The position numbers and the translations under genes were made by a program. A DNA stretch of 41,399 nt from Planctomycetota bacterium (GTDB lineage: Bacteria; Planctomycetota; Planctomycetia; Gemmatales; Gemmataceae), in contig JAKOSN010000063.1 in NCBI GenBank assembly GCA_029777335.1, positions 1-41,399 on the forward strand, in the 5' to 3' direction. The notes under the pieces were generated by a model. That model made no database searches and was not told where the DNA came from. It saw nothing but the letters and a program-made list of their open reading frames with translations. Of the stretch, positions 9,286 through 17,719 are shown in pieces (positions within the stretch are counted from its first letter, which is position 1; the number at the start of each line of letters is the position of its first letter).

Positions 9286-9720
9286 TCACGGATTGACACG
9301 CTTGAAGATGCGTAGCGTGTGTCCCGAGCCGGGGGGCGCGGCAAATTTTGTCGGCCGCTCCTTCCCCACCTCGGCCACACAGCTGGTGAGCTTGTCTCCT
9401 TCCAGCTTGTAAATGCCCCGAATCACCTGGCCATCGGGGAGTGTATCGGTGGTGATTTTTGGGTCCTTCGTGGGATCGATGGTAAATGGAATTTCCCTGG
9501 CCACCGCGTCGGTGCCGAAGTAAACGGAGTGCTTGCTGCCCTTGATGACCACGCGAATCTTCTTGACCGTCTCTGGGGGTGTTTTCTGTCCGTCCTTGAG
9601 CGCCGAGACCAGCTGCCAGGTGCCCTCGAGCTTCTTCAACTCCGCCTGCGTCACATCGTCGGCCCCCAGGGTCTTCCCCAGGCTCAGAACAACCACCACT
9701 CCAAGCAACGCGCTGCGCAT
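9286..9720 (-). CDS. TIGR03067-domain secreted protein
   Basis: Product of 144 residues. The ATG at 9720 has GGAG just upstream and starts MRSALLGVVVVLSLGKTLGA, a Sec signal peptide. An ATG 33 nt further upstream would spoil the signal. The mature part begins with the characteristic ELKKLEGTWQLVSALKDGQ and continues through KGSKHSVYFG, FTIDPTKDPKITT and a GIYKLEGDKLTSCVA strand. It ends in the FKRVNP type of tail. This is the lipocalin-like TIGR03067 domain found in many paralogous copies in planctomycetes; its function is unknown. The gene lies 111 bp upstream of the giant HEAT-repeat gene on the same strand, so the two may be co-transcribed. Confidence 0.85.
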   Translation of the reverse strand: MRSALLGVVVVLSLGKTLGADDVTQAELKKLEGTWQLVSALKDGQKTPPETVKKIRVVIKGSKHSVYFGTDAVAREIPFTIDPTKDPKITTDTLPDGQVIRGIYKLEGDKLTSCVAEVGKERPTKFAAPPGSGHTLRIFKRVNP

Positions 9721-10400
9721 CGGACACTCCTGCAGATTGGAATTGATCATCACCGCTGAGGTTGAATGACTGCCAGGACCCTGTCAAAGCAGGGATGAAT
9801 GGGAGGAGTGTAGCGAGGGGCGCGACGCCGTGCCAGCCCAGCAGGGTGGGGGGAGGCCAACAACCATTTTGCAAAGGAGAGAGCCAGGTTGTACAACGGC
9901 ATCAGGACTTCGCTTCCCACCGATTCCGCAAGCACCAGGCAGGACAGGCCCTGTCGCACCGCCCACTCACCCCGGAGATGCTGCAAGAGATCCGCGCCCG
10001 CGCCGGCGGCTGGGGCAAAGTCGTCGCCCAGCGCGCCTTCGGCCCCGACGGCGCGGACGACCGGCTGGAGCACTCCCTGGGCGCGGTCGGGTTCGCCCTC
10101 TCGACGGCGATAATTCCAGGGCGGCCTGGCCGTCCCAGCCAAGGTTGCTGCCTCACAATGCCGTTGCTGGCCAAGGCCGAGTATCTGGTTCGGGAGTTCG
10201 CGGAGAGGCGCGAATGACGTCATCCTCCGAACAAGGTATTCCCACCAGGGTTTGAAAACACCCCTGCGGCCAGCGCCAACTTTGCTCGCCCTGCACAGCG
10301 AGCGGGAAAGTCAGCCGCGCAGAACTCTTTCGCGCCTGGCAACACGATCTGCCCGGAAGCACGGGCAGTTGCTCGACGGACTGGAGGGGATGAAATACGG
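9721..10400. other. Intergenic stretch, possible degenerate transposase remnant
   Basis: About 680 bp between the divergent TIGR03067 and DUF1015 genes. Overlapping frames of 141-157 codons occur on both strands, none with a good ribosome binding site. One plus-strand frame (about 9960-10060) reads LTPEMLQEIRARAGGWGKVV followed by AQRAFGPDG. From memory, this resembles the N-terminus of planctomycete ISKra4-like transposases. The similarity stops after about 35 residues and no terminal inverted repeats were found. At most this is a decayed fragment. Confidence 0.25.
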
Positions 10401-10428
10401 TTGCCGCCATCTGGCCCGGGCGTAAAAT
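10401..10428 (+). promoter_or_regulatory. Candidate sigma-70 promoter for the DUF1015 gene
   Basis: TTGCCG (10401-10406) and TAAAAT (10423-10428) are separated by 16 bp. The -10 box matches at five of six positions and the -35 box at four. Transcription would start near 10435, giving a leader of roughly 94 nt before the ATG at 10529. Confidence 0.45.
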
Positions 10429-10528
10429 CAGGCTTTTGTAGCCGCAGTCACGGCGAGGAGGACGCGCTCGCATCCCAGGGGGCGCACTCGCTCCGGCAGA
10501 CGTTCAGGCGGCACGCAAGGAGTGAACC

Positions 10529-11839
10529 ATGGCCGATATCCGCGCCTTTCGCGGCTTTCGCTACGACCTCGGGCGCGTCGGCGCCCTCAGCGACGTGATC
10601 GCCCCCCCTTACGACGTGATCGATCATGCGCTGCAACAGCAACTGTACCAGCGGAATCCCTACAACGTCATCCGCCTGATCCTGAACAAGGAAGAGGCGA
10701 GCGACAACGAGAGCAACAATCGCTACACCCGAGCCGCTGGCTTTTTGCGCGACTGGCAAGCGCAGGATGTGCTCATTCAGGATTCGGCACGCTCGCTCTA
10801 TGTGTATCACCAGGATTTCGACTTCGAGGGGCAGCGATACACGCGCAAGGGATTCCTGGCGCGCGTGCGCCTGGAGCCGCTGGGCAAGGGACGCATCTAT
10901 GCCCATGAAGAGACGATGTCCGGCCCCAAGGCGGATCGGCTGCGGCTGTTCCAGGCGACCCAGATGAATCTCAGCCCGGTCTTTGGCCTCTATCCCGATC
11001 CGCAAAGTCAGGTCCAGGAGGCGCTGGACAGAGTGATTGGACGCACCTTGCCGCTGGAGGCGACCGATCATCTGGGGGTGGTCAGCCGCCTCTGGCCGCT
11101 CAGCGAGCAACATATCGTGAGCACGGTGGTGGGGCAGATGGCGGACCGGCCCATCTTTATCGCCGACGGCCACCATCGCTACGAAACCGGGCTGCGCTAC
11201 CTGGAGGAATGTCGGGCCGCGGGCCAGGTGCCCAACGACGAGGCAGCGCCCAATTTTATTCTGATGATGCTGGTGAGCATGAGCGATCCGGGGCTGAACA
11301 TCATGCCCACCCATCGACTGGTGAGCGGAGTCGGCGCGGTTACTGGCGAACAGGTGCGAACGCTTCTGGCCAACCACTTCGAGGTGGAAACCATCGGTCA
11401 GGGGGAGAAGGGGGCGCATGATACCTGGGAGTTGATTCAGGCCGACGGTTCGCAGAATCTGCTGGGTTTTGGGACGGTCGCCGACGGCGCCTGGCATCTC
11501 GCGCGCTTCCGAAGCCCACACGTCATGGCGGAACTGGCGCGTGACCACAGTGAGGAATGGCGCGGTCTGGCGGTCAGCATCCTGCATGTGCTGGTGCTCA
11601 ACGAGCTGATCCCGCAGCAGTGGCAGCGCCATCCGACATGCAAGTATGTGCATCTGCTGAAGGAAGTGACCGAGGCGAAGGCGGCCCGAGGATGCGAACT
11701 GGCCGTGCTGGTGCCTCCCGCAACGATGGCGCACGTTGAGCACATCGCCGGCAATCTGGAGAAGATGCCGCCCAAATCGACGTATTTCTATCCCAAATTG
11801 CTCAGTGGACTCGTTTTCAATCCGTTGAAGGGGAGCTAG
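10529..11839 (+). CDS. DUF1015 family protein
   Basis: Product of 436 residues, the usual length for DUF1015 proteins. The start at 10529 has AAGGAG nine bases upstream. The N-terminus carries the family signature, MADIRAFRGFRYD followed by LSDVIAPPYDVID, where the A-P-P-Y-D-V block is nearly invariant. The centre holds IFIADGHHRYETGLRY, an almost invariant G-H-H-R-Y-E-T block that looks like an active or ligand site. These proteins are cytoplasmic and often sit near serine or central metabolism genes. The biochemical role is not assigned here. A hairpin follows at 11850, which suggests a monocistronic unit. Confidence 0.9.
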   Translation: MADIRAFRGFRYDLGRVGALSDVIAPPYDVIDHALQQQLYQRNPYNVIRLILNKEEASDNESNNRYTRAAGFLRDWQAQDVLIQDSARSLYVYHQDFDFEGQRYTRKGFLARVRLEPLGKGRIYAHEETMSGPKADRLRLFQATQMNLSPVFGLYPDPQSQVQEALDRVIGRTLPLEATDHLGVVSRLWPLSEQHIVSTVVGQMADRPIFIADGHHRYETGLRYLEECRAAGQVPNDEAAPNFILMMLVSMSDPGLNIMPTHRLVSGVGAVTGEQVRTLLANHFEVETIGQGEKGAHDTWELIQADGSQNLLGFGTVADGAWHLARFRSPHVMAELARDHSEEWRGLAVSILHVLVLNELIPQQWQRHPTCKYVHLLKEVTEAKAARGCELAVLVPPATMAHVEHIAGNLEKMPPKSTYFYPKLLSGLVFNPLKGS

Positions 11840-11849
11840 CGCGCTGGCG

Positions 11850-11883
11850 GCCCCGTTCTGAACAGACCACACCGGAACGGGGC
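11850..11883 (+). terminator. Hairpin after the DUF1015 gene
   Basis: GCCCCGTTC (11850-11858) pairs perfectly with GAACGGGGC (11875-11883) across a 16-nt loop, starting 11 bp after the DUF1015 stop. No T-tract follows, so it may be a transcript-stabilising stem or a weak terminator. Confidence 0.45.
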
Positions 11884-11972
11884 GAGGCATCGTTGGCTTC
11901 TGGTCCGGGGTACGCCAGGGGAGAAACGCCCGCCCTGGGGACGGGTCGCTAACTGCTCTGGCGCATGCACCC

Positions 11973-14732
11973 ATGAAGACCGCTGATTTTGCCGAGAAAG
12001 CGACGCCCTCCGAGGTGGCCAACCTCTCGCAGGACGAACTGTTTGAATACCTGGCCACCTCACCCCAGGGGCTCTCTTCGGGGGAGGTCCTGGCGCGGCT
12101 GCGTCGGTTCGGTCTCAATCGACTCCCCCGCCCTCAGCCCACGCGCTGGTTCATTGAACTGGGGCGTCAGTTCTTGCATCTCTTCGCGCTGCTGTTGTGG
12201 GCGGCGGCTTGCCTCGCCTGGTGGGTAGGCATGACTGAACTCACCTGGGCGATTGTCGTGGTCATTCTGATCAACGGCACCTTCAGCTACTGGCAACAAT
12301 TCAAGGCTGAACAGGCAGTGCAGGCTCTGGAATCGCTGCTGCCGCGCCGAGTCGTGGTTCGACGCAACGAGGTCGAGGAGACGATCTCGGCGGAGGAGGT
12401 GGCGCTGGGCGATGTGCTCCTGCTCCGCGAGGGGAGTGCCATCCCTGCCGATGCACGTCTTATCCACACCGAGCGCTTGCGGGTTGATATGTCGTCGTTG
12501 ACCGGCGAATCGCGCCCCGTGAGTCGTCACGCGGGCCGCTGCCTGGCCAGGGATCGCGCCCTCGCCGAGCTGAGCAACCTTGTCCTGATGGGAACGTTTG
12601 TCACGTCGGGACGTGGTGAGGCGGTGGTGTTTGCCACCGGGGCACAGACCGAGTTTGGCCGGCTGGCGACGTTGACCCACGAACAGGCGAGCTTACCAGG
12701 GCCGCTGCAACGGGAAATAAGGCGCATCACGCGCGTGATCACCATTCTTGCCGTCGCGATGGGAGGCCTCTTTTTCGCGCTGGGATGGGGCGTGGCCGGC
12801 CTGACCCCGGTGCAAGGATTTCTCTTTGCGCTGGGAATCATCGTGGCCAATGTGCCGGAGGGGTTGTTGCCCACGATCAGTTTATCGCTGGCGATTGCCG
12901 TCCGTCGCATGGCTGCGCGCCAGGCAATCGTCAAACGCCTGGAACGGGTGGAGGCGCTGGGAGCGGTGACCGTGATCTTGACAGATAAAACAGGAACGCT
13001 GACGCGCAATCAGATGACAGTGCGTGGTCTCTGGTGTGCAGGGCGAACCTATGAGGTGAGTGGCACTGGCTATGAACCCGTGGGCGAGATCTCCTGTAGC
13101 GGCACCCCAGCGACGGACTCCGCCATGATCCAGATGGTGCGCACGGCGGCATTGTGTTGCGATGCCCGGTTGTGTCCTCCGAACACCGAGCGACAGATCT
13201 GGAGCGCGGAGGGGGATCCCACCGAGGCGGCGCTGCTGGTGCTGGCGTACAAGGGAGCGATCACGCCGGCACAGCTTGCCGAGTATCCGCGCCTGGCCGA
13301 GTTGCCCTTCGACTCGATGCGCAAACGGATGACCACGATCCAGTGTTCTCCCGAAGGGCCGCTCGTTTGTGTCAAGGGGGCGCTGAACGAAGTTCTCCCG
13401 CGCTGTACGATCGCGCGCACTCCCGAGGAGTGCCGACCGATCGAGGAGGCGGCGCGCGCCTTCGCAGATCGTGGCTGGCGCGTTCTGGCCATCGCCAGCC
13501 GCATGCTCCCCGAGACAGCAGAGCCGCTCAATGGCCAGGATCCCGAGGCGGTTGAGAGCAACCTGACCTTCCTGGGACTGATCGCGATGGAAGATCCCCC
13601 ACGTGCAGAGGTGCCAGCGGCGCTGGCCCGGTGTCACAGCGCGGGGGTGCGAGTGATCATGGCAACGGGAGACGACGGCCACACGGCGGCGGCAATCGCT
13701 CGGGAGATTGGCTACCTGGGCGATCCGGTTCGGATTATTACCGGGGCGCACCTGGATCGAATCAACGATCATGCACTGGGGATGCTTCTGGGGCATCGGC
13801 ATCTGTTGTTCGCGCGCGTCAGCCCCGCGCACAAGTTACGCCTGGTGGAAGCCTTGCAACGGCGTGGGTCCGTGGTCGCCGTGACTGGCGATGGAGTCAA
13901 CGATGCACCGGCTCTCAAGCGCGCCGATGTGGGGGTGGCGATGGGCGTCAGTGGCACGGATGTCGCCCGGGAAGCGGCCGATGTGATTTTGCTCGACGAT
14001 AACTTCGCCACCATCGTGGCCGCCATCGAGGAGGGACGCGCGGTTTACGACAATGTTCGCAAGTTTGTCACCTACATCTTTGCCAGCAACGTTCCCGAGG
14101 GAGTTCCGTTTATCGCGTTCGTGCTCTTTCGGATACCCCTCCCTCTGACGGTGATGCAGATCCTCGCGGTCGATCTGGGCACCGATCTCCTGCCGGCGCT
14201 GGCGCTGGGAGTGGATCCGCCCGAACCGGATATCATGCGCAGACCGCCGCGTGCCCGCGCGCGTCCGCTGCTGGATCCTGCCACACTGGTACGCGCCTAC
14301 TGCTGGCTTGGGATGATCGAGGCGCTCCTCGGTCTGGGCGGGTTTTTCTGCGTCTATCTCCTGGCGGGATGGCGTCCTGGACAGGACCTTGTGGCGAACG
14401 GTCCGCTGTACGTGATGGCGACGACGATGTCCCTGGCCGGGATCGTGGCGTGCCAGCTGGGGAATGCGCTGGCGTGTCGGAGCGAACGAGAATCGCTATT
14501 CTCGCTGGGGTTATTCAGCAATCGCCCCCTTTTGTGGGCGATGGTTGCCGAGGTGTTTCTTCTGCTGGGACTGATCTATCTTCCCCCGCTCGCGGAAGCC
14601 TTTCAGCTCACCCCGCTGGAACTGCCACACTGGCTGCTCCTGGCCAGCTTTGGCCCCTTGCTGTTGTTCGCCGAGGAAGTGCGCAAGAAATTGACCCGCC
14701 ATCCTATCCGGCGTCGATCGCGGCGGAGATGA
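11973..14732 (+). CDS. P-type cation-transporting ATPase (P2-type)
   Basis: Product of 919 residues with the full P-type ATPase layout. There is an N-terminal cation-ATPase domain (about 20-60), the first membrane pair (about 65-105), and the actuator loop TGES at 177-180. PEGL is at 295-298 in M4. The phosphorylation motif DKTGTLT has Asp338; the nucleotide domain has GDPTEAA near 414 and KGA near 468; the hinge TGDGVNDAP is at 638-646. The M5/M6 region reads SNVPEGVPF and LAVDLGTDLLPA. The PEGL in M4 and the D-x3-D in M6 place it with Na/K-, H/K- and Ca-type P2 pumps, not with heavy-metal (CPx) pumps. The exact ion cannot be read from sequence. The Shedu-like gene converges on its 3' end 63 bp away. 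Confidence 0.93.
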   Translation: MKTADFAEKATPSEVANLSQDELFEYLATSPQGLSSGEVLARLRRFGLNRLPRPQPTRWFIELGRQFLHLFALLLWAAACLAWWVGMTELTWAIVVVILINGTFSYWQQFKAEQAVQALESLLPRRVVVRRNEVEETISAEEVALGDVLLLREGSAIPADARLIHTERLRVDMSSLTGESRPVSRHAGRCLARDRALAELSNLVLMGTFVTSGRGEAVVFATGAQTEFGRLATLTHEQASLPGPLQREIRRITRVITILAVAMGGLFFALGWGVAGLTPVQGFLFALGIIVANVPEGLLPTISLSLAIAVRRMAARQAIVKRLERVEALGAVTVILTDKTGTLTRNQMTVRGLWCAGRTYEVSGTGYEPVGEISCSGTPATDSAMIQMVRTAALCCDARLCPPNTERQIWSAEGDPTEAALLVLAYKGAITPAQLAEYPRLAELPFDSMRKRMTTIQCSPEGPLVCVKGALNEVLPRCTIARTPEECRPIEEAARAFADRGWRVLAIASRMLPETAEPLNGQDPEAVESNLTFLGLIAMEDPPRAEVPAALARCHSAGVRVIMATGDDGHTAAAIAREIGYLGDPVRIITGAHLDRINDHALGMLLGHRHLLFARVSPAHKLRLVEALQRRGSVVAVTGDGVNDAPALKRADVGVAMGVSGTDVAREAADVILLDDNFATIVAAIEEGRAVYDNVRKFVTYIFASNVPEGVPFIAFVLFRIPLPLTVMQILAVDLGTDLLPALALGVDPPEPDIMRRPPRARARPLLDPATLVRAYCWLGMIEALLGLGGFFCVYLLAGWRPGQDLVANGPLYVMATTMSLAGIVACQLGNALACRSERESLFSLGLFSNRPLLWAMVAEVFLLLGLIYLPPLAEAFQLTPLELPHWLLLASFGPLLLFAEEVRKKLTRHPIRRRSRRR

Positions 14733-14795
14733 TTCAGGGGTGTCCGTGAAAGAGGAGGTCTTGAAGGAGGAATTGCACTGGTTGGCACAGGGCTT

Positions 14796-15497
14796 TCAGG
14801 AGGGAGCCGGTGGAGGGACGTTCGTCAAGGGGGACTTCGGTATCCCGGCCTGGGCCTGTGCCACAGCCTTCGCCTCCACCTGGGAGAGCAAGTTTACCCG
14901 GGTCAGAAACTGATTCAGGAGATTGTCGAAGGTCATGCAGATGATCTTCTTGCTTCCGACTACCACGTTGTCGGCTCGCCATGCCAGACGCTGCATTTCT
15001 CCGGGATTGATGTGTTTGTCTCTGCCGACGACCAGCACGGCCTCGAAGTTGATCTCGTAGCGACCAAAGCGACTGAGCATGTCGGCGCTGGGTGTGCGGT
15101 CATCGAGTTTGTGAATCCAGTCGATGACCTGGCTACAGCCGTGGTCAAACCTCTGACCCCACTCCCGCGTAGCCTTCTTCCCCTGCTGCGTAAATATGCT
15201 GTTGCTGGTTGCGTCCTCAAACTCGACGAAACAGTACGCCCCTTTTGCCCACTCGCCGACCACGAGGTCGCAGACGAAATCGCCGAAGATGTCGAATTCG
15301 TCCGCTACGCGGTCGGCCCACGCGATGCGTGGGTTGAACATACCAAAGAGGATCGCCATTTGGTGCCGATCCTGGAAAAACGGCAGCACATCCTTCCGTT
15401 CGCTGAGTTCGTCCTGTCCGGCCAGCAACGTCTGAAGCTCCGTAACCTGCTGTCGGCATAGCCCGAAGTCGAAGGTGATCGGTTCGAGTTGTTTCAT
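14796..15497 (-). CDS. Short Shedu (SduA, DUF4263)-type nuclease-like protein
   Basis: Product of 233 residues. The start at 15497 overlaps the stop of the upstream gene as ATGA, so translation is probably coupled. The central part resembles the SduA C-terminal PD-(D/E)XK-like domain. It has FGDFVCDLVVGEW with D73 and D77, then CFVEFEDATSNSIF with E92 and E94, then a conserved WGQRFDHGCSQVIDWIHKLD block (113-132) and a strand ending VLVVGRD. In Shedu, the protein acts as a stand-alone anti-phage nuclease. Here the usual E-x-K appears as E-x-E, and the N-terminal regulatory part is short (about 60 residues). The C-terminus ends in a proline-rich tail. GC content is visibly lower (about 53-55% in sampled lines) than in the flanks, consistent with transfer. 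Assignment is from motif memory, not a profile search. Confidence 0.7.
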   Translation of the reverse strand: MKQLEPITFDFGLCRQQVTELQTLLAGQDELSERKDVLPFFQDRHQMAILFGMFNPRIAWADRVADEFDIFGDFVCDLVVGEWAKGAYCFVEFEDATSNSIFTQQGKKATREWGQRFDHGCSQVIDWIHKLDDRTPSADMLSRFGRYEINFEAVLVVGRDKHINPGEMQRLAWRADNVVVGSKKIICMTFDNLLNQFLTRVNLLSQVEAKAVAQAQAGIPKSPLTNVPPPAPS

Positions 15498-16069
15498 CCG
15501 ACGTGCGCTCCCTTGCGGTATCTCTCCAGAAAGAGCCGGAGCGTATCCTCCCGAACGATGTCGAACAATTCCACGGACTCGGCATCCGGGGCCGAAAGGA
15601 ACGCGTGCAAGTCTGGGGTCACACGCACCAGATAGACAGGCTTGTCCGGAGCGAGCCGAATAGCGTCCAGATCTGTCCATTTGGATTGATCACGCAGGAG
15701 CAAAGCTTCCACGGCTGAGATCACCGCTCCGCGCTCCTCCTCTGTAAGCGACTCAAGGGTCGTGCGTGCGCGGGGGTGAATCTTGAACTTCGGAGAGAGT
15801 GTCTTCTCGACGTAGCGAAGTACGCGCTCGCCGTTGCCGTTGGCCACCCAGATGAAGGGTTCACTTTGGAGCGCGTTGGCATACCCGGGATCGACCAGAC
15901 CCAATTCCGCCAATCGCTGAAGAGCGGTTCTGGTGGGCTCGCTCATGTTTGGGTCGTTCGGGATGAAGTGATCGTGGCGCAGGCGTCGCAGGATCCCAAG
16001 CATGGTAGGCTCCGCTGCCTGTTGGGCCAGGTTGGGAATAGCATCCCCTGGAACCATCACTGCCGGCAT
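15494..16069 (-). CDS. Possible winged-helix plus RelE/ParE-like protein, partner of the Shedu-like gene
   Basis: Product of 191 residues. The ATG at 16069 is chosen over one 45 nt upstream because AAGGGGGG sits 5 nt before it. Residues about 45-90 (TRTALQRLAELGLVDPGYA, then WVANGNGERVLRYVEK) look like a small helix-turn-helix or winged-helix unit. Residues 107-185 begin SLTEEERGAVISAVEALL, followed by KPVYLVRVTPDLHAFLSA and LFDIVREDTLRLFLERY. These resemble the helix pair plus sheet of the RelE/ParE fold. The gene is first in the operon and overlaps the Shedu-like gene by 4 nt. It may be a sensor, regulator or toxin-like cofactor of that nuclease. Function is inferred from context and is not established. 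Confidence 0.6.
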   Translation of the reverse strand: MPAVMVPGDAIPNLAQQAAEPTMLGILRRLRHDHFIPNDPNMSEPTRTALQRLAELGLVDPGYANALQSEPFIWVANGNGERVLRYVEKTLSPKFKIHPRARTTLESLTEEERGAVISAVEALLLRDQSKWTDLDAIRLAPDKPVYLVRVTPDLHAFLSAPDAESVELFDIVREDTLRLFLERYRKGAHVG

Positions 16070-16280
16070 ACTGACCCCCCTTCGAGACTGGACCGACGGG
16101 ATAACACCACCCATGTTACCTCAACGTCCTGGCAGCGCCTATGGCGTCGCAGTGTCTTCAATTTGCCAGAAATTGTGCCGACGGCCTGCAGAGAGTCGCC
16201 CCATCTCCTCAGTCACGTCTTGGTGGTATCTGGTCAGTGCACGCGAAACTGTAAGGATGGAATGTCAAACGAGAATTGCT

Positions 16281-16338
16281 GAAAAAGAAACCCCTGGGAA
16301 TCATTGAAGGTTGTTCCTTCATGATTCCCAGGGGTTTT
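16281..16338 (-). terminator. Intrinsic terminator of tRNA-fMet, very long stem
   Basis: Plus-strand 16288-16310 and 16316-16338 form a stem of about 22 bp with a single bulged base and a short loop. Read on the minus strand, the stem follows the tRNA 3' end by only 5 nt and is followed by TTTCTTTTTC. This fits a strong Rho-independent terminator for the tRNA transcript. The stem length is well above usual. Confidence 0.85.
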
Positions 16339-16343
16339 GTGAG

Positions 16344-16417
16344 TTGCGGCGGTAGGATTTGAACCTACGACCTCCAGGTTATGAGCCTGGCGAGCTGGGC
16401 CGCTGCTCCACGCCGCG
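16344..16417 (-). tRNA. Initiator tRNA-fMet (CAT)
   Basis: A 74-nt cloverleaf on the minus strand. The acceptor 5' strand CGCGGCG pairs with CGCCGC, leaving C1 opposite A72 unpaired, the hallmark of bacterial initiators. The D arm is GAGC/GCTC with GG in the loop. The anticodon arm is CCAGG-CTCATAA-CCTGG with anticodon CAT, and the T arm is GTAGG-TTCAAAT-CCTAC. The discriminator is A73 and CCA is not encoded (CTC follows). The anticodon stem has an A-T pair where many initiators have the first of three G-C pairs. It lies next to the lower-GC Shedu-like operon, a frequent position for integrated islands, but no duplicated tRNA end was found. Confidence 0.95.
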
Positions 16418-16446
16418 TCCTGTTTGGTTCACCCTGGCAAGTCACC

Positions 16447-16474
16447 TTGCCATTGTGATCCCCCCCGGCACAAT
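16447..16474 (+). promoter_or_regulatory. Candidate promoter for the sulfotransferase operon
   Basis: TTGCCA at 16447-16452 and CACAAT at 16469-16474 are separated by 16 bp. They match the sigma-70 hexamers at five and four of six positions. An interrupted inverted repeat CACGAA-N5-TTCGTG at 16484-16500 lies around the predicted start and could be an operator. No experimental or comparative support is available. Confidence 0.35.
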
Positions 16475-16546
16475 AACCTCTCTCACGAAACGCGTTCGTG
16501 CCGGTAGATTTACTTTACACCGTACCCTCACGCAGGACAAGGGGAA

Positions 16547-17719
16547 ATGAGCAACGAGACCACAGAAAAAGCCAGAGTGGCGTCCGCCCCTGTCTCGTCC
16601 CGCGAGTGGGCGCCTCATTTCTGGGAAGGGTGCGACTTCTTCGCCTGGATCCGGCTCCTCGTGCGCAATCGCTTTGCGGTGGGGTGGCGCCATCTCTACA
16701 TCGCCCTCATTGTCACCTTTGTCAGCATGGTGCACACCCTGCTGCGCTGGCTGCAACAGGCCATCTACGGGCGCGCTCTCCGGCGCACTCCCCTTCACGA
16801 ACCCCCCCTGTTTATCATCGGCCACTGGCGCACCGGCACGACGTTGCTCCACGAACTCCTCATCCTCGATGAACGTTTCTCCTTTCCCAACACCTACCAG
16901 TGTCTTGAACCCAATCATTTTCTCCTCACCGAGGGACTGGTGAAGCGTTTCCTGTGGTTCCTGATGCCCAGTCGTCGTCCGATGGACAACATGCCCGCCG
17001 GCTGGGATCGCCCACAGGAAGATGAATTTGCTCTGTGCATGATGGGCCAGCCCTCGCCCTATCTCACCATCGCCTTTCCCAACCATCCGCCCCAGGATCA
17101 GGAAGCGTTCACGGTGCGCGAACTCGCACCCGCCGCTCAGCAACGCTGGAAGAAGGCGTTCTCCGCGTACCTGCAACGATTGGCGTTCAAGGATCCGCGT
17201 CGGCTGGTGTTGAAATCCCCCACGCACAGTTTTCGCCTTCCGGTGCTGCTCGAACTCTTTCCGCAGGCACAGTTCATTCACATTGTGCGCGATCCCTATG
17301 CGGTCTTTCCCTCCACCGTCAATCTGTGGAAATCGCTCTACGAGACGCAGGGACTGCAAACGCCGACCTATGCCGGCCTGGAGGAGTATGTCTACAACAC
17401 CTACACCCGGTTGTACCAGGAGCTGGAGGCAGGGAAACCCTCTGTGCCGGCGAACCATTTTTATGAGCTGAAGTACGAGGATCTCATTCGCAACCCTCTC
17501 GAAGTGATGCGTGCCCTGTATGAACACCTCCAGCTGGGAGAGTTCGAAAAAGTTGCGCCGCGCTTGCAAAAATTCTTCGAGGAAAACAAGGGATATCAGA
17601 CCAATCGCTATCCACGGCTTTCTCCCGAGCAGATTCAAACGATCACTGAGCGCTGGGGAGGAGTGATCCAGCGCTACGGTTACTCTGCCCCCACCCCGAG
17701 CAAGGAACCTTCGCGATGA
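16547..17719 (+). CDS. Sulfotransferase family protein
   Basis: Product of 390 residues. The 5'-phosphosulfate loop of PAPS-dependent sulfotransferases is clear at residues 91-104 (IGHWRTGTTLLHEL). The 3'-phosphate element lies near 243-262 (FIHIVRDPYAVFPSTVNLWK). A hydrophobic N-terminal stretch (about 49-70) may tether it to the membrane. It would transfer sulfate from PAPS to a hydroxyl or amine of an unknown acceptor. Planctomycetes carry many such genes, probably for envelope or exopolymer sulfation. Its stop overlaps the start of the M32 carboxypeptidase gene as ATGA, so the two are translationally coupled. ATG 16547 follows AAGGGGA closely. Confidence 0.9.
   Translation: MSNETTEKARVASAPVSSREWAPHFWEGCDFFAWIRLLVRNRFAVGWRHLYIALIVTFVSMVHTLLRWLQQAIYGRALRRTPLHEPPLFIIGHWRTGTTLLHELLILDERFSFPNTYQCLEPNHFLLTEGLVKRFLWFLMPSRRPMDNMPAGWDRPQEDEFALCMMGQPSPYLTIAFPNHPPQDQEAFTVRELAPAAQQRWKKAFSAYLQRLAFKDPRRLVLKSPTHSFRLPVLLELFPQAQFIHIVRDPYAVFPSTVNLWKSLYETQGLQTPTYAGLEEYVYNTYTRLYQELEAGKPSVPANHFYELKYEDLIRNPLEVMRALYEHLQLGEFEKVAPRLQKFFEENKGYQTNRYPRLSPEQIQTITERWGGVIQRYGYSAPTPSKEPSR

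Noticed and set aside
9750..10223. A 157-codon minus-strand frame
   Set aside because: There is no ribosome binding site or recognisable domain, and it overlaps equally long frames on the plus strand.
10448..12118. A 556-codon minus-strand frame
   Set aside because: It is antisense to the DUF1015 gene, whose family motifs are unmistakable. The antisense product has shadow-like, His/Gln/Arg-rich composition.
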